Notes: generated by a model from the sequence alone, not told the origin. 64,000 nucleotides of DNA from Pseudomonas viridiflava (GCF_003702045.1 NZ_RBTP01000012.1:186001-250000), one strand, 5' to 3'. Positions 30,368 through 40,524 are shown, counted from the first letter of the stretch. Translations and numbers: made by a program.

Positions 30368-31714
30368 ATGAAATCCTGTGAAGTGAATTTTGACGGTCTG
30401 GTCGGGCCAACCCACAACTACGGCGGGTTGTCCTACGGTAATGTCGCGTCCCAAAGCAACAGCCAGCAATGTTCCAACCCTCGTGAGGCGGCGCTACAGG
30501 GCCTGGCGAAAATGAAAGCGCTGATGGACCTGGGCTTCACTCAGGGCGTACTGGCACCTCAAGAGCGCCCTGATGTGGCCGGTTTGCGTCAATTGGGCTT
30601 TACCGGCAGCGACGAACAGGTCATTGAAAAGGTCGCTCGACAGGACATGCCGCTGCTGGTGGCCAGTTGCTCGGCGTCGAGCATGTGGGTGGCCAACGCG
30701 GCGACCGTCAGCCCGAGCGCCGACACGGCCGACGGCCGGGTGCATTTCACTGCGGCCAACCTCAACTGCAAATACCATCGCAGCATCGAACACCCGACGA
30801 CCAGTCGCGTGCTGGGTGCAATGTTTGCCGATGCTCAGCACTTCGCGCATCACGCGGCGTTGCCAGCCGTTGCCCAGTTCGGCGACGAAGGGGCCGCCAA
30901 CCACACGCGTTTCTGCCGGGATTATGGCGAGGCGGGCGTCGAGTTTTTTGTGTTCGGGCGCAGCGCTTTCGACACACGTTATCCGGCGCCGCAGAAGTAC
31001 CCCGCGCGGCAGACGCTGGAGGCTTCCAAAGCCGTAGCACGTCTTCACGGCCTGAACGATGACGGGGTGGTCTACGGGCAGCAAAACCCGGCGGTGATCG
31101 ATCAGGGGGTATTTCACAACGACGTGATCGCGGTCGGCAACGGCGAGGTGCTGTTCTATCACGAGGACGCCTTCCTCCACACCGAGTCGATGCTGGACGA
31201 GTTGCGCGAAAAACTTGCGCGGGTCGGTGGCCAGTTGCGAGCGATCTGCGTGCCACGCGCCGACGTCTCGGTGGCCGATGCAGTGCGTTCTTACCTGTTC
31301 AACAGCCAACTGCTGTCACGCGCAGACGGCACGATGCTGCTGATCGTGCCGCAAGAGTGTCAAGCCAACAGCAGCGTCTGGAGCTACCTGCAACGTCTGG
31401 TCACTGACGATAGCCCGGTGGCCGAAGTCAAGGTGTTCGACCTCAAGCAAAGCATGCAGAACGGTGGTGGTCCCGCGTGCCTGCGCCTGCGCGTCGCACT
31501 GAATGAAGCCGAGCTGGCGGCTGTCAATTCCGGCGTGATCATGACTGCACCGCTGTATGAAACCCTGACCCAATGGGTCGACCGGCACTATCGTGATCGC
31601 ATGAGCGAAAACGACCTGGCCGACCCCCGATTGCTGACCGAATGCCGAACGGCATTGGATGAACTGACGCAAATCCTTAAACTGGGCGCCGTTTATCCTT
31701 TTCAACTCGTTTGA
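30368..31714 (+). CDS. aruB: N-succinylarginine dihydrolase
   Basis: A 448-residue enzyme that hydrolyses succinylarginine to succinylornithine, ammonia and CO2. It belongs to the guanidino-modifying superfamily, and the AstB signatures are [21 protein letters not shown] at the start, [19 protein letters not shown], and the C-terminal [18 protein letters not shown] with the catalytic cysteine. The ATG at 30368 has GGAG at 8-base spacing. A TTG two codons upstream is less likely. Confidence 0.96.
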   Translation: MKSCEVNFDGLVGPTHNYGGLSYGNVASQSNSQQCSNPREAALQGLAKMKALMDLGFTQGVLAPQERPDVAGLRQLGFTGSDEQVIEKVARQDMPLLVASCSASSMWVANAATVSPSADTADGRVHFTAANLNCKYHRSIEHPTTSRVLGAMFADAQHFAHHAALPAVAQFGDEGAANHTRFCRDYGEAGVEFFVFGRSAFDTRYPAPQKYPARQTLEASKAVARLHGLNDDGVVYGQQNPAVIDQGVFHNDVIAVGNGEVLFYHEDAFLHTESMLDELREKLARVGGQLRAICVPRADVSVADAVRSYLFNSQLLSRADGTMLLIVPQECQANSSVWSYLQRLVTDDSPVAEVKVFDLKQSMQNGGGPACLRLRVALNEAELAAVNSGVIMTAPLYETLTQWVDRHYRDRMSENDLADPRLLTECRTALDELTQILKLGAVYPFQLV

Positions 31715-31773
31715 TACCTACGCGTCGAGCCAAGGCCCGACGCATGATTTCTCCTTTCAAGAGCATTCCCAAC

Positions 31774-32064
31774 ATGAGCGACGCCCTGCAGTTAATCCTC
31801 GAAGACACCGATGGCACCCAGTTGGAAACCTCCTGCACCCGCGTTGCCGTCATCTGGCAGGGCAAGGAATTGTGGATTCAGCAAGACGGCCGCGGCCAGT
31901 TGCTGATTGGCGTTGACGTCGAAGAAGACGACGCTGAATACGCCAACCTGCTGCTGCGTCCACTGGCCACCAACCTGGTCAGCCTGCAGCTGGAAATGGA
32001 ACCGGCCGACATGGGCGCCGAGGAAGAAGACGGCCATGTACACGGTCCTGACTGCAACCACTGA
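31774..32064 (+). CDS. Hypothetical acidic protein in the aru cluster
   Basis: A 96-residue acidic protein starting MSDALQLILEDTDGTQLETSC and ending in a His/Cys/Asp-rich tail (EEDGHVHGPDCNH) that could bind a metal. No signal or membrane helix. A gene for a small unknown protein occupies the same position between aruB and aruE in other pseudomonads, so it is probably functional in or near the pathway. Start choice is uncertain: an in-frame ATG at 31744 would add ten residues, but neither has a strong ribosome-binding site. Confidence 0.7.
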   Translation: MSDALQLILEDTDGTQLETSCTRVAVIWQGKELWIQQDGRGQLLIGVDVEEDDAEYANLLLRPLATNLVSLQLEMEPADMGAEEEDGHVHGPDCNH

Positions 32065-32087
32065 AATAACCCGTAAGGAAGCGCGCC

Positions 32088-33101
32088 ATGCTCGCTCTCG
32101 GCAAACTGCTTGATTTGACCCTGGCCGGACGTGAGCCGGCGGAAAAGACTCAACTGACCGTCGAAGGCGTGCGCATGCGCTGGCTGGGCGAGGGGGCGCT
32201 GGAAGTTCGCCCGCCTGAGGCTCGTGACAACGGCACTGACCTGCTGCTGTCAGCCGGTATTCACGGCAATGAGACGGCCCCCATCGAGCTGCTGGATCAA
32301 CTGATCCGTAGCATTGCGCGCGGCGATCTGAAACCGCGCGCCCGTATTATGTTCCTGTTCGGCAACCCGGAAGCGATGCGTCGCGGCACTCGGTTCGTCG
32401 AGCAGGACGTCAACCGGCTTTTCAATGGCCGTCACGAACAAAGCGGCGGCTCCGAGGCCTTGCGCGCCTGCGAGCTGGAGCGACTGGCGGCGAGCTTTTT
32501 CAAGCTGCCCGACCGCTACCGACTGCACTACGACCTGCACACCGCGATCCGAGGGTCGAAGATCGAGCAGTTCGCACTGTATCCGTGGAAAGAAGGCCGT
32601 AAGCATTCACGCCGCGAACTGGCCCGATTGCGCGCCGCAGGCATGAGCGCGGTGCTGTTGCAGAACAAACCGTCGATCGTGTTCAGCGCCTACACCTACG
32701 ATCAGTTGGGGGTTGAAGCCTTCACACTCGAACTGGGCAAGGCCCGGCCTTTCGGGCAGAACCAGCAGGTCAACCTTGGTCCGTTGCGCGCAAGCCTGGA
32801 GCAACTGATTGAAGGCACCGAGCCTGAGCCGGATGACTCGCTCGACGGCCTGCAATTGTTCAGCGTGGCACGGGAAGTGATCAAACGCAGTGATGCCTTC
32901 AAATTCCATCTGGCCGACGACGTGGAGAACTTTTCTCCGCTGAAAAAAGGGTTTGTGCTTGCTGAGGACGTGAGTGATTCACGCTGGGTGGTGAAGGAAG
33001 AGGGCGCTCGGATCATCTTCCCGAATCCGAAGGTGAAGAATGGTTTGCGGGCGGGGATTCTGGTGGTGCCGGTGGCGGCGGAAGGTCTTGCCTTGGCGTG
33101 A
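32088..33101 (+). CDS. aruE: Succinylglutamate desuccinylase
   Basis: A 337-residue zinc hydrolase that releases glutamate and succinate in the last step of the pathway. Zinc ligands are in [13 protein letters not shown] (H..E) and the later [10 protein letters not shown] histidine. The C-terminal beta-domain has [13 protein letters not shown]. It starts 24 bp after the small unknown gene, with AAGGAAG before the ATG, and closes the aru cluster. A composite REP element follows. Confidence 0.95.
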   Translation: MLALGKLLDLTLAGREPAEKTQLTVEGVRMRWLGEGALEVRPPEARDNGTDLLLSAGIHGNETAPIELLDQLIRSIARGDLKPRARIMFLFGNPEAMRRGTRFVEQDVNRLFNGRHEQSGGSEALRACELERLAASFFKLPDRYRLHYDLHTAIRGSKIEQFALYPWKEGRKHSRRELARLRAAGMSAVLLQNKPSIVFSAYTYDQLGVEAFTLELGKARPFGQNQQVNLGPLRASLEQLIEGTEPEPDDSLDGLQLFSVAREVIKRSDAFKFHLADDVENFSPLKKGFVLAEDVSDSRWVVKEEGARIIFPNPKVKNGLRAGILVVPVAAEGLALA

Positions 33102-33154
33102 AGCGCGGCTAAGCATCGACGGGCAGAGTCGGGCTCACTGAATGAACGCGACCT

Positions 33155-33356
33155 TGTGGGAAGGTTCTTCACGTCTTCTACGTAGTGAGCGGGCCGCGCA
33201 GCAAACTCAGTGGGAGCGGACTTGTCCGCGAAGGCGGGTACGGCCGATGAAGGTTCAGCAACTGAAATGCAGCATTCACGGACGAGTCCGCTTCCACGAC
33301 GCTCGTTGCTTACTGCGCGACAGCACTGCGTCGAAGACGTAGTGACGCCTCCCACA
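33155..33356. repeat. Composite REP repeat with both flanking modules
   Basis: About 202 bp: left module (33155-33208, TGTGGGAAGG, ACGTCTTCTACGTAGTG, CGCGCAGCAAACT), REP core GTGGGAGCGGACTTGTCCGC from 33210, spacer, facing REP core ending at 33298, then right module (33304-33356, TTGCTTACTGCGCGACAGCA, GTCGAAGACGTAGTG, GCCTCCCACA). It separates the convergent aruE and guaD genes. No gene seen in 33102-33393. Confidence 0.78.
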
Positions 33357-33393
33357 GGTTGCATACCTGCCTCAAATAACGCTCGCGTCGCAT

Positions 33394-34713
33394 TCAACCC
33401 CGCACATGCACCCGCTCACCCGCCGACCAGGTTTCCTTGACGGTCCTGTCATCGCCAAGGGTCATCAGCACGAACAGAATCTCTTCAATGTCTTTCGCCT
33501 GCTTCAAGCGGTACGACAACAGCGGCGTGGCGTTGTAGTCCAGCACCACGAAGTCGGCTTCGTTGCCAACGTTGAGGCTCCCGACCTTGTCCTCCAGACG
33601 CAGCGCCCGTGCGCCACCCAGTGTCGCCAGGTACAGCGACTTGAGCGGACTCAACCGTGCGCCTTGCATCTGCATCACTTTGTAGGCTTCGTTGAGCGTT
33701 TGCAGGATGGAAAAGCTGGTACCGCCGCCCACGTCGGTGCCCAACCCAACGTTGACCTTGTGTTTCTCGGCCATCGGCAGGTTGAACAGGCCGCTGCCCA
33801 GGAACAGGTTCGAGGTCGGGCAGAAGGCGATGGCCGAGCCGGTCTGCGCCAGACGAGCGCATTGCTCGTCACACAGATGCACGCCGTGGGCGAACACCGA
33901 GCGTTCGCTCAGCAGGTTGAAATGGTCGTAGACATCCAGGTAATGCTTGCGCTCGGGGAACAGCGCCTTGACCCATTCGACTTCCTGCAGGTTTTCGCTG
34001 ATGTGGGTCTGCATGTACAGGCCGGGGTATTCCTGCAGCAGTTGACCGGCCAGCGCTAGTTGCTCCGGGCTGCTGGTCGGGGCGAAACGCGGTGTGACGG
34101 CGTAGCTCAAGCGACCCTGGCCATGCCAGCGTTCGATCAGCGCCTTGCTGTCGGCATAACCGGATTCGGGCGTATCCACCAGATAGTCCGGTGCATTGCG
34201 GTCCATCATCACTTTGCCCGCGATCATGCGCAGGTTGAGCTGTTGCGCAGCGCTGAAGAACGCTTCCACCGACGCCTTGTGCACGCTGCCGAACACCAGT
34301 GCCGTCGTGGTGCCGTTGCGCAGCAGTTCTTTGATGAAAATATCCGCCACCTGCGCCGAATGCTCAGGATCGGCGAACTGGCGCTCGCAGGGGAAAGTGT
34401 AAGTGTTGAGCCAGTCCAGCAGCTGCTCGCCATAGGCACCGATCATGCCGGTTTGCGGCAGGTGGATGTGGGTGTCGATGAAGCCGGGCGTGATCAGGGC
34501 GTCAGGGTATCGAATAAGCTCAACATCGTCATTCAGCGTCGCCAGCAGCTCTTGGGCATGACCGATGGCCGTGATCTTGCCGTTTTCCACGAGTATCAGA
34601 CCGTCCGCGAAGTATTCGAAGGACGCCTCAGGCCCGACGTCGGCAGGGTCGGCGATGCTATGGACGATGGCGGCGCGGTAGGCTTTGCGGGACGTAACTG
34701 AACTCATGGGCAT
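33394..34713 (-). CDS. guaD: Guanine deaminase
   Basis: A 439-residue amidohydrolase converting guanine to xanthine. Metal-binding motifs are DTHIHLPQTG (HxH), QTHISENLQEVEWV, AHGVHLCDEQ and GLGTDVGGGTSFS. The frame is open for another 84 codons upstream, but these overlap xdhC and lack family similarity. The ATG at 34713 lies at the xdhC stop, two bases apart, and an ATG two codons later (34707) is equally possible. Downstream of xdhC, so xanthine production and xanthine dehydrogenase assembly are linked. Confidence 0.95.
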   Translation of the reverse strand: MPMSSVTSRKAYRAAIVHSIADPADVGPEASFEYFADGLILVENGKITAIGHAQELLATLNDDVELIRYPDALITPGFIDTHIHLPQTGMIGAYGEQLLDWLNTYTFPCERQFADPEHSAQVADIFIKELLRNGTTTALVFGSVHKASVEAFFSAAQQLNLRMIAGKVMMDRNAPDYLVDTPESGYADSKALIERWHGQGRLSYAVTPRFAPTSSPEQLALAGQLLQEYPGLYMQTHISENLQEVEWVKALFPERKHYLDVYDHFNLLSERSVFAHGVHLCDEQCARLAQTGSAIAFCPTSNLFLGSGLFNLPMAEKHKVNVGLGTDVGGGTSFSILQTLNEAYKVMQMQGARLSPLKSLYLATLGGARALRLEDKVGSLNVGNEADFVVLDYNATPLLSYRLKQAKDIEEILFVLMTLGDDRTVKETWSAGERVHVRG

Positions 34714-34714
34714 C

Positions 34715-35554
34715 TCATGACGACCTGCTGCGACGCGAGGCGGGCAGCAGTTTGGCGATAGGTTGGGTGTTGGCGCTTTGCTGGCCGAAGTCTGCGTTAT
34801 AGGTCGCAATGACCTCGGCGGCGATGGATACGGCAATCTCGATGGGCAGCTTGCCTTTGACCTCGGCAAGCCCCATCGGGCAGCGCATGCGTTGTAAAAG
34901 ACCTGCGTCGAAACCGCGTTCACGCAGACGGTGTTCGAATTTGACCCGTTTGGTGCGCGAACCAATCAGGCCGAAGTAGCCGAAGTCCCCACGCTGGAGG
35001 ATGGCAGCGGTCAGTTCGAAGTCCAGTTGATGATTGTGGGTCATCACGATGCAGTAGCTGCCAGCGGGCAGATTCGCGATTTCATCGACCGGATCGTCGT
35101 TGATGATTCTGGTCACGCCATCAGGCATCGATTCCGGGAATTCGTTCTCGCGCGAATCGATCCAGCGCACGCGGCACGGCAGGCTGGCCAGCAGCGGCAC
35201 CAGGGCGCGGCCCACATGACCGGCGCCGAATACGGCGATCTGCGCGACCGGCTCGCCCATCGGTTCGAACAGCAGCACGTTAACACCGCCGCAGCATTGC
35301 CCCAGACTCGCGCCCAGATTGAAGCGCTCCAGCCGGGTTTGCCGTGTGCCACTGGCCAGCATTTCGCGGGCGATGTGCATGGCCTTGTATTCCAGATGCC
35401 CGCCGCCAATGGTGTCGTGAATCCGCTCGGCACTGACCACCATCTTAGAGCCGGCATTGCGTGGTGTGGACCCCAGTTCTTCGATGATCGTCACCAGAAT
35501 CGCAGGCTCACCACGGGCCTGAAGATCGGCAAGGGCGCTTATCCAGTTATTCAT
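34715..35554 (-). CDS. xdhC: Xanthine dehydrogenase accessory protein XdhC
   Basis: A 279-residue chaperone that binds the molybdenum cofactor, aids its sulfuration and delivers it to XdhB. The N-terminal block AILVTIIEELGSTPRNAGSKMVV and the Rossmann motif FGAGHVGRALVPLL plus WIDSRENEFPE are typical. I choose the ATG at 35554 (MNNWISALADLQ). A TTG five codons upstream is less likely. The gap to xdhB holds a REP pair. Confidence 0.93.
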   Translation of the reverse strand: MNNWISALADLQARGEPAILVTIIEELGSTPRNAGSKMVVSAERIHDTIGGGHLEYKAMHIAREMLASGTRQTRLERFNLGASLGQCCGGVNVLLFEPMGEPVAQIAVFGAGHVGRALVPLLASLPCRVRWIDSRENEFPESMPDGVTRIINDDPVDEIANLPAGSYCIVMTHNHQLDFELTAAILQRGDFGYFGLIGSRTKRVKFEHRLRERGFDAGLLQRMRCPMGLAEVKGKLPIEIAVSIAAEVIATYNADFGQQSANTQPIAKLLPASRRSRSS

Positions 35555-35573
35555 GGCTCTGTCCGCCAAACCC

Positions 35574-35663
35574 GTGGGAGCGAGCTTGCTCGCGAAGACC
35601 GTGTTTCAGGCAGCCTAGGCGCGGCGAGTGTTCTGCACCTTTCGCGAGCAGGCTCGCTCCCAC
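35574..35663. repeat. REP-type repeat pair (GAGCGAGCTTGCTCGCGAAG variant)
   Basis: Facing arms GTGGGAGCGAGCTTGCTCGC (35574-35593) and TTTCGCGAGCAGGCTCGCTC plus CCAC ending at 35663. It lies between xdhB and xdhC, within the operon, like the copy between alc and allA. Confidence 0.85.
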
Positions 35664-35770
35664 GGCTGGAGTGATCATCGTGCCTGCATGCTGCGTCCCA
35701 AAGGGTTGGGTTACGCAGGTGTTTCTGTGTAAACGCCTGGACGCGGAGCAAGGGAGACGATCAGCGATGG

Positions 35771-38140
35771 TCACAAGCATGTGGCTTTCCCCAGTTCGCG
35801 CATCTGTTCACAGCCCCACAACACCTTTTCTGGTGTTGCAGGCGCGTCAATGCGGGGTTGGTGGCGGTAGTCGCCCAGGCTGGCCACGGCGTCCTTGATG
35901 GCGCACCAGGCGGCAATGCCCAGCATGAACGGCGGTTCGCCCACGGCCTTGGAGTGGAACACCGTGTCTTCGGGGTTCTTGCGGTTTTCCACCAGCTTTA
36001 CCCGCAGGTCCAGCGGCATGTCGGCCACCGCAGGGATCTTGTACGACGCAGGCCCTGTGGTCAGCAGTTTGCCCTTGGCGCTCCACACCAACTCCTCGGT
36101 GGTCAGCCAGCCCGCGCCCTGAATGTAGCCGCCTTCGACCTGGCCAATGTCGATGGCCGGATTCAGCGAGGCGCCGACGTCATGCAGGATGTCGGTGCGC
36201 AGCATCTTGTATTCGCCAGTCAAGGTGTCGACGATCACCTCGGCGCAGGCTGCGCCAAAAGCGAAGTAGTAGAACGGCCGTCCGCGTGCCTGGCTGCGGT
36301 CGTAGAAAATCTTGGGCGTTTTGTAATAGCCGGTGCTGGACAGCGACACCTGGCCCATCCACGCCAATTGCGCCAGCTCGGCGAACGACAGCAGCGTCTC
36401 GCCAGCCCTCACATGGCCGTTACGGAACTCGACCTGGCTCTCCTCAATCTTGAAGTGCTTCGCGGCAAACTCGACCAGCCGCTGCCTGAGGATTTCGGCG
36501 GCATTTTGCGCGGCCTTGCCGTTGAGGTCGGTGCCGCTGGAAGCGGCCGTAGGCGAGGTGTTGGGCACCTTGTCGGTGTTGGTCGCCGTGATCTGGATGC
36601 GTTCGATATCGACCTGAAACACCTCGGCCACGACCTGCGCCACCTTGACGTTGAGCCCTTGGCCCATCTCGGTGCCGCCGTGGTTCAGGTGAATGCTGCC
36701 ATCGGTGTAGATATGGATCAGCGCCCCGGCCTGATTGAGAAAGCTGGCGGTGAACGAAATGCCGAACTTGACCGGCGTCAGGGCCAAACCCTTTTTCAGA
36801 ATCGGGCTGCCCGCGTTGAACACGCGAATCGCCTCACGACGCTCCGCGTACTCGCAGCTCTGCTCAAGATCGGCGGTCATTTCTTCCAGCAGATTGTGCT
36901 CCACCGTCTGGTAGTAGTGGGTGACGTTGCGCTCAGTCTTGCCGTAATAGTTGGCCTTGCGCACCGCCAGCGGGTCTTTGCCCAGGTAACGGGCGATGCA
37001 GTCCATGACTTCTTCAATAGCGACCATGCCCTGCGGGCCACCGAAGCCGCGATAGGCCGTGTTGGACGCTGTATGAGTCTTGCAGCGATGGCCATTGATC
37101 GTGGCTTCGCCCAAGTAATAGGCGTTGTCTGCGTGAAACATGGCGCGGTCGACGATGGACGCCGACAGGTCAGGTGAATAGCCGCAGTTGCCCGCCAGGT
37201 CCAGTTCGATGCCCTGCAACCGACCGTTATCGTCGAACCCCACGTCGTACTCGATATAGAAGGGGTGACGCTTGCCGGTCATGATCATGTCTTCGACCCG
37301 TTGCAGGCGCATCTTGGTCGGTTGCCCGGTCAAGCGTGCGACCACGGCACACAGGCACGCAGGGCTGGCCGCCTGGGTTTCCTTGCCGCCGAAGCCGCCA
37401 CCCATGCGGCGCATGTCGACCACGATCCGATTCATCGGAACGTCCAGCACTTCGGCCACCAGCTTCTGAATTTCGGTGGGGTTCTGGGTCGAGCTGTACA
37501 CGATCATGCCGCCATCTTCGGTGGGCATTACTGAAGCGATCTGCGTCTCCAGATAAAAATGCTCCTGCCCGCCAATGTGCAGGCTGCCTTGCAAGCGGTG
37601 AGTGGCGCCTTGCAGCGCGGTCGCCGAATCGCCACGCTTGTGGGTGTGGCTGTCGAGCACGAAATGCTTTTGTCGCAGGGCCTGTACCACGTCCAGTACC
37701 GGCTCCAGGTCTTCGTATTCGATCACCGCCGCCATCGCCGCTTTGCGAGCGGTGTCCAGATCACGTGCAGCGACGGCCAGCACCGGCTGACCGACGAATT
37801 CGACCTTGTCGATGGCCAGCAGCGGGTCGCCGGGCAGCAGCGGGCCGATGTCTTTCAGGCCTGGAATGTCCTCGTGGGTAATGACGATGCGCACGCCTTC
37901 GACGGCATGGCATGGGGCGGTGTCGATGCTGAGGATGCGCGCATGGGCGCGGTCCGAAAGCCGCGCATACACATGCAGTTGATTGGGAAATTCCAGCCGG
38001 TCATCGATGTACACAGCTTCGCCGGACACATGCTTGTCGGCGCTGTCGTGCTTCACGCTGCGTCCTGCCCCCGTGGTGATCCCTTGCTGGAACAGCTCGG
38101 CCATCTCGGCCTGAGTCTTTTGCGGGGCGTGATCAGACAT
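35771..38140 (-). CDS. xdhB: Xanthine dehydrogenase, molybdenum-binding subunit
   Basis: A 789-residue large subunit where xanthine is hydroxylated to urate. Motifs include GEAVYIDD, the cofactor-binding FGGKETQA and RGFGGPQGM (the FGGPQ region contacts substrate and cofactor), HGGTEMGQGLN and the active-site glutamate in KAVGEPPFMLG near the end. No FAD or iron-sulfur domain, which are in XdhA. The ATG overlaps the xdhA stop by eight bases, so the two subunits are translationally coupled. Confidence 0.96.
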   Translation of the reverse strand: MSDHAPQKTQAEMAELFQQGITTGAGRSVKHDSADKHVSGEAVYIDDRLEFPNQLHVYARLSDRAHARILSIDTAPCHAVEGVRIVITHEDIPGLKDIGPLLPGDPLLAIDKVEFVGQPVLAVAARDLDTARKAAMAAVIEYEDLEPVLDVVQALRQKHFVLDSHTHKRGDSATALQGATHRLQGSLHIGGQEHFYLETQIASVMPTEDGGMIVYSSTQNPTEIQKLVAEVLDVPMNRIVVDMRRMGGGFGGKETQAASPACLCAVVARLTGQPTKMRLQRVEDMIMTGKRHPFYIEYDVGFDDNGRLQGIELDLAGNCGYSPDLSASIVDRAMFHADNAYYLGEATINGHRCKTHTASNTAYRGFGGPQGMVAIEEVMDCIARYLGKDPLAVRKANYYGKTERNVTHYYQTVEHNLLEEMTADLEQSCEYAERREAIRVFNAGSPILKKGLALTPVKFGISFTASFLNQAGALIHIYTDGSIHLNHGGTEMGQGLNVKVAQVVAEVFQVDIERIQITATNTDKVPNTSPTAASSGTDLNGKAAQNAAEILRQRLVEFAAKHFKIEESQVEFRNGHVRAGETLLSFAELAQLAWMGQVSLSSTGYYKTPKIFYDRSQARGRPFYYFAFGAACAEVIVDTLTGEYKMLRTDILHDVGASLNPAIDIGQVEGGYIQGAGWLTTEELVWSAKGKLLTTGPASYKIPAVADMPLDLRVKLVENRKNPEDTVFHSKAVGEPPFMLGIAAWCAIKDAVASLGDYRHQPRIDAPATPEKVLWGCEQMRELGKATCL

Positions 38141-39587
38141 AGTGAGTCACCCGCGTTGGTGTGTGAGGCGTCTGCAACTCTATAAAGCACTTGCGCAGCA
38201 GGTTGCGGGCACTCAACAGGCGGTATTCCTTGCTGGCGCGGAAGTCTGATAGAGGGGTGAAGTCGTCCCCCAATGCGGCGCAAGCGTGCTCGACGGTTTC
38301 ACTGTTCCACGGCTGACCGATGAGTGCTCGTTCACAGGCCGCAGCGCGTTTGGGAATGGCCGCCATCCCGCCGAACGCAATGCGAGCTTCCTCAATCGCG
38401 CCGTCTTTTATCTGCAAACGGAAGGCCGCACAGACCGCCGAAATATCGTCGTCCAGTCGCTTGGACACCTTATAGGCCTTGAAGATCTGATGGTGATTGG
38501 CAGTCGGTACGATGATTTTCTCGATGAACTCGCTTTCCTGCCGTGCCGTGACCTTGTAATCGATGAAGTAATCTTCCAGCGCCAGGGTGCGCCGGGCCTC
38601 GCCTTTGCGCAGCATGATCTGCGCGCCGAGGGCGATAAGCAGGGGCGGGGCGTCGCCAATCGGGGAGGCGTTGCCGATGTTGCCGCCCAGCGTGCCCTGA
38701 TTGCGAATCTGCAATGATGCGAAGCGTTGCAACAATTCGCCGAAATCGGGGTACTCGGCTTTCAAGGCAGCGTAACAATCGGTCAACGGTGTGGCGGCAC
38801 CGATTTCCAGCCGATCCTCGAAACGCTCGACGCGCTTCATGGTCTCGATATGGCCCACATAGATCATCACCGGCAGCGACTTGTGAAACTGGGTGACTTC
38901 CAGGGCCAGGTCAGTACCGCCTGCCAGCAGGCGCGCATGGGGATTGGCGTCGTACAGGTCGGCGAGGTCGGCCACGGTCAGCGGAACAAGACAGCGTTTT
39001 TCGCCGTCGTTCAGCTCGCCGGTCTGCTGCGGGGCGATGGCGCGCAAGCGTTCGAGGGTCTGTGCCTGATGCTGGTCGAATTGATCCGGCTGGCGTTGCC
39101 CGCACGCTTGCTCGGCGGCGGCCAGGATCGGACGGTAACCCGTGCATCGACACAGATTGCCGGCCAGTGCTTCATGAGTCTGATGCGCATCGGCCTGCTC
39201 GCTGTTCTTTTGCAAGGCGAACAGCGACATCACAAAACCCGGCGTACAGAAACCGCATTGTGAGCCGTGGCACTCGACCATCGCCTGCTGAACGCTGTGC
39301 AACCGGCCCTGGTGCTTGAGGTCTTCGACGCTGATCAACTGCTTGCCATGCAGCGACGCCACGAACGTCAGGCATGAATTGAGACTGCGATAGCGCAGGC
39401 GTTGCTCGCCTGTGGCGTCGGTGTGCAGCTCGCCGATCACGACAGTACACGCGCCACAGTCACCGCTGGCGCACCCTTCCTTGGTGCCGGGCTTGTGTGC
39501 CTGCTCGCGCAGGTAGGTCAGCACCGTCATGTTTGGATCGAGGGTTCGCTCGGTCTTTAGCTCTTGGTTCAAAAGGAACTGAATCAC
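38133..39587 (-). CDS. xdhA: Xanthine dehydrogenase, iron-sulfur and FAD subunit
   Basis: A 484-residue small subunit. Residues 1-165 hold two [2Fe-2S] clusters: the plant-ferredoxin type (GCASGDCGACTVV with SLNSCLTF) and the second (SQCGFCTPGFVMSL with LCRCTGYRP). The FAD domain follows from about residue 190 (AGGTDLALEVTQF, GGNIGNASPIGDAPP). Electrons pass from XdhB to NAD here. First gene of xdhA-xdhB-xdhC-guaD, divergent from a GntR gene with a palindrome between them. Confidence 0.96.
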   Translation of the reverse strand: MIQFLLNQELKTERTLDPNMTVLTYLREQAHKPGTKEGCASGDCGACTVVIGELHTDATGEQRLRYRSLNSCLTFVASLHGKQLISVEDLKHQGRLHSVQQAMVECHGSQCGFCTPGFVMSLFALQKNSEQADAHQTHEALAGNLCRCTGYRPILAAAEQACGQRQPDQFDQHQAQTLERLRAIAPQQTGELNDGEKRCLVPLTVADLADLYDANPHARLLAGGTDLALEVTQFHKSLPVMIYVGHIETMKRVERFEDRLEIGAATPLTDCYAALKAEYPDFGELLQRFASLQIRNQGTLGGNIGNASPIGDAPPLLIALGAQIMLRKGEARRTLALEDYFIDYKVTARQESEFIEKIIVPTANHHQIFKAYKVSKRLDDDISAVCAAFRLQIKDGAIEEARIAFGGMAAIPKRAAACERALIGQPWNSETVEHACAALGDDFTPLSDFRASKEYRLLSARNLLRKCFIELQTPHTPTRVTHYV

Positions 39588-39664
39588 GGCGTAATGCCCT
39601 CAATTAACTGTCATCGGACATGTCGATGAATCTAGCAGTTTTGCTTATTGGGTCAATTTGTTTC

Positions 39665-39680
39665 TGACTTCAGAGTCAGG
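39665..39680. promoter_or_regulatory. Inverted repeat in the xdhA-GntR gap
   Basis: CTGACT-TCAG-AGTCAG, perfect 6-bp arms, 78 bp before xdhA and 181 bp before the GntR start. A dimeric regulator site is plausible. The GntR protein encoded next door is the obvious candidate. The rest of the 273-bp gap shows no other feature I can support. Confidence 0.4.
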
Positions 39681-39860
39681 AAATCAGGTTTTTTGCACCT
39701 CTGCCGATCAAAGGCGTCACAAGCGTTGAATCCGCCCTAGGGCGATGTGCGAGGTTTTGCGTGTTTCGTGCCAGTTTCATGGGATATGGCCCTGCGCCAT
39801 CCCCTTGGCTTGCGATACACTCCGCCTCTTGTATGTAGAACTGGTTTTTGAAGGATAGTC

Positions 39861-40520
39861 ATGACGTTCAAGGCACCGGACAGCCTCGCTGAGCAAATAG
39901 CCCATCACCTTGCAGAAAGGATTATCCGCGGTGAGCTCAAGCCAGGAGAGCGAATTCAGGAGCAAAAAGTCACGCAGGCATTGAACGTCAGCCGTGGTTC
40001 GGTGCGTGAAGCATTGCTGATTCTGGAACGCCGCCATCTGGTGGCGATCCTGCCGCGCCGTGGTGCGCAGGTCACGATACTCAACGCCCACAATGTCACC
40101 AGCTTGTGCTCGTTGATGAGCGAGCTTTATATTCTGCAGGCCAATGCCGTTGCCGAACGCTGGAAAACCCAGGATGATCTCGCCCCGTTCCTGGCGATCC
40201 AGCAGCGTTTGCAGGCCAGTCTGGACAGCGAGGACGTCAAGTCCTTCGTCGAGGAGAGCTTCAACGTCATGCGCGCCGCGTATCCCTTTGCCAATAACCC
40301 GTACCTGGAGGAAACCATCGAAAACCTTCAGCCTTCCATGAGCCGCAGCTATTTTCTCGCCCTCGAACAGCGCAAGACGGAGATGAGGGATTACCTCGAC
40401 CTGTTCGGTCGCTTGCTCGAAGCCGTGGTCGCGCGGGATCTGGCGCAGATTCGCGTTGTATTGGTCAGCTACTGCCAGCGCAGTTGTCAGTTGGTTCTTT
40501 CCGCTTTGGCAGCAGGCTGA
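39861..40520 (+). CDS. GntR family regulator, FadR/FCD type, next to xdhA and smc
   Basis: A 219-residue regulator. Helix-turn-helix at about residues 8-75 (AHHLAERIIRGELKPGERIQEQKVTQALNVSRGSVREALLILERR), then a helical FCD-type domain whose usual metal-binding histidines are not evident (region FVEESFNVMRAAYPFANNPYLEETIENL). It is divergent from xdhA, suggesting control of the xdh genes, yet it ends only four bases before smc, so the two are probably co-transcribed. The same neighbours occur in other pseudomonads. Confidence 0.88.
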   Translation: MTFKAPDSLAEQIAHHLAERIIRGELKPGERIQEQKVTQALNVSRGSVREALLILERRHLVAILPRRGAQVTILNAHNVTSLCSLMSELYILQANAVAERWKTQDDLAPFLAIQQRLQASLDSEDVKSFVEESFNVMRAAYPFANNPYLEETIENLQPSMSRSYFLALEQRKTEMRDYLDLFGRLLEAVVARDLAQIRVVLVSYCQRSCQLVLSALAAG

Positions 40521-40524
40521 TGAG

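Noticed and set aside
35858..37177. A 439-codon plus-strand frame opposite xdhB
   Set aside because: Antisense shadow of xdhB, with no start signals and no recognisable domain.
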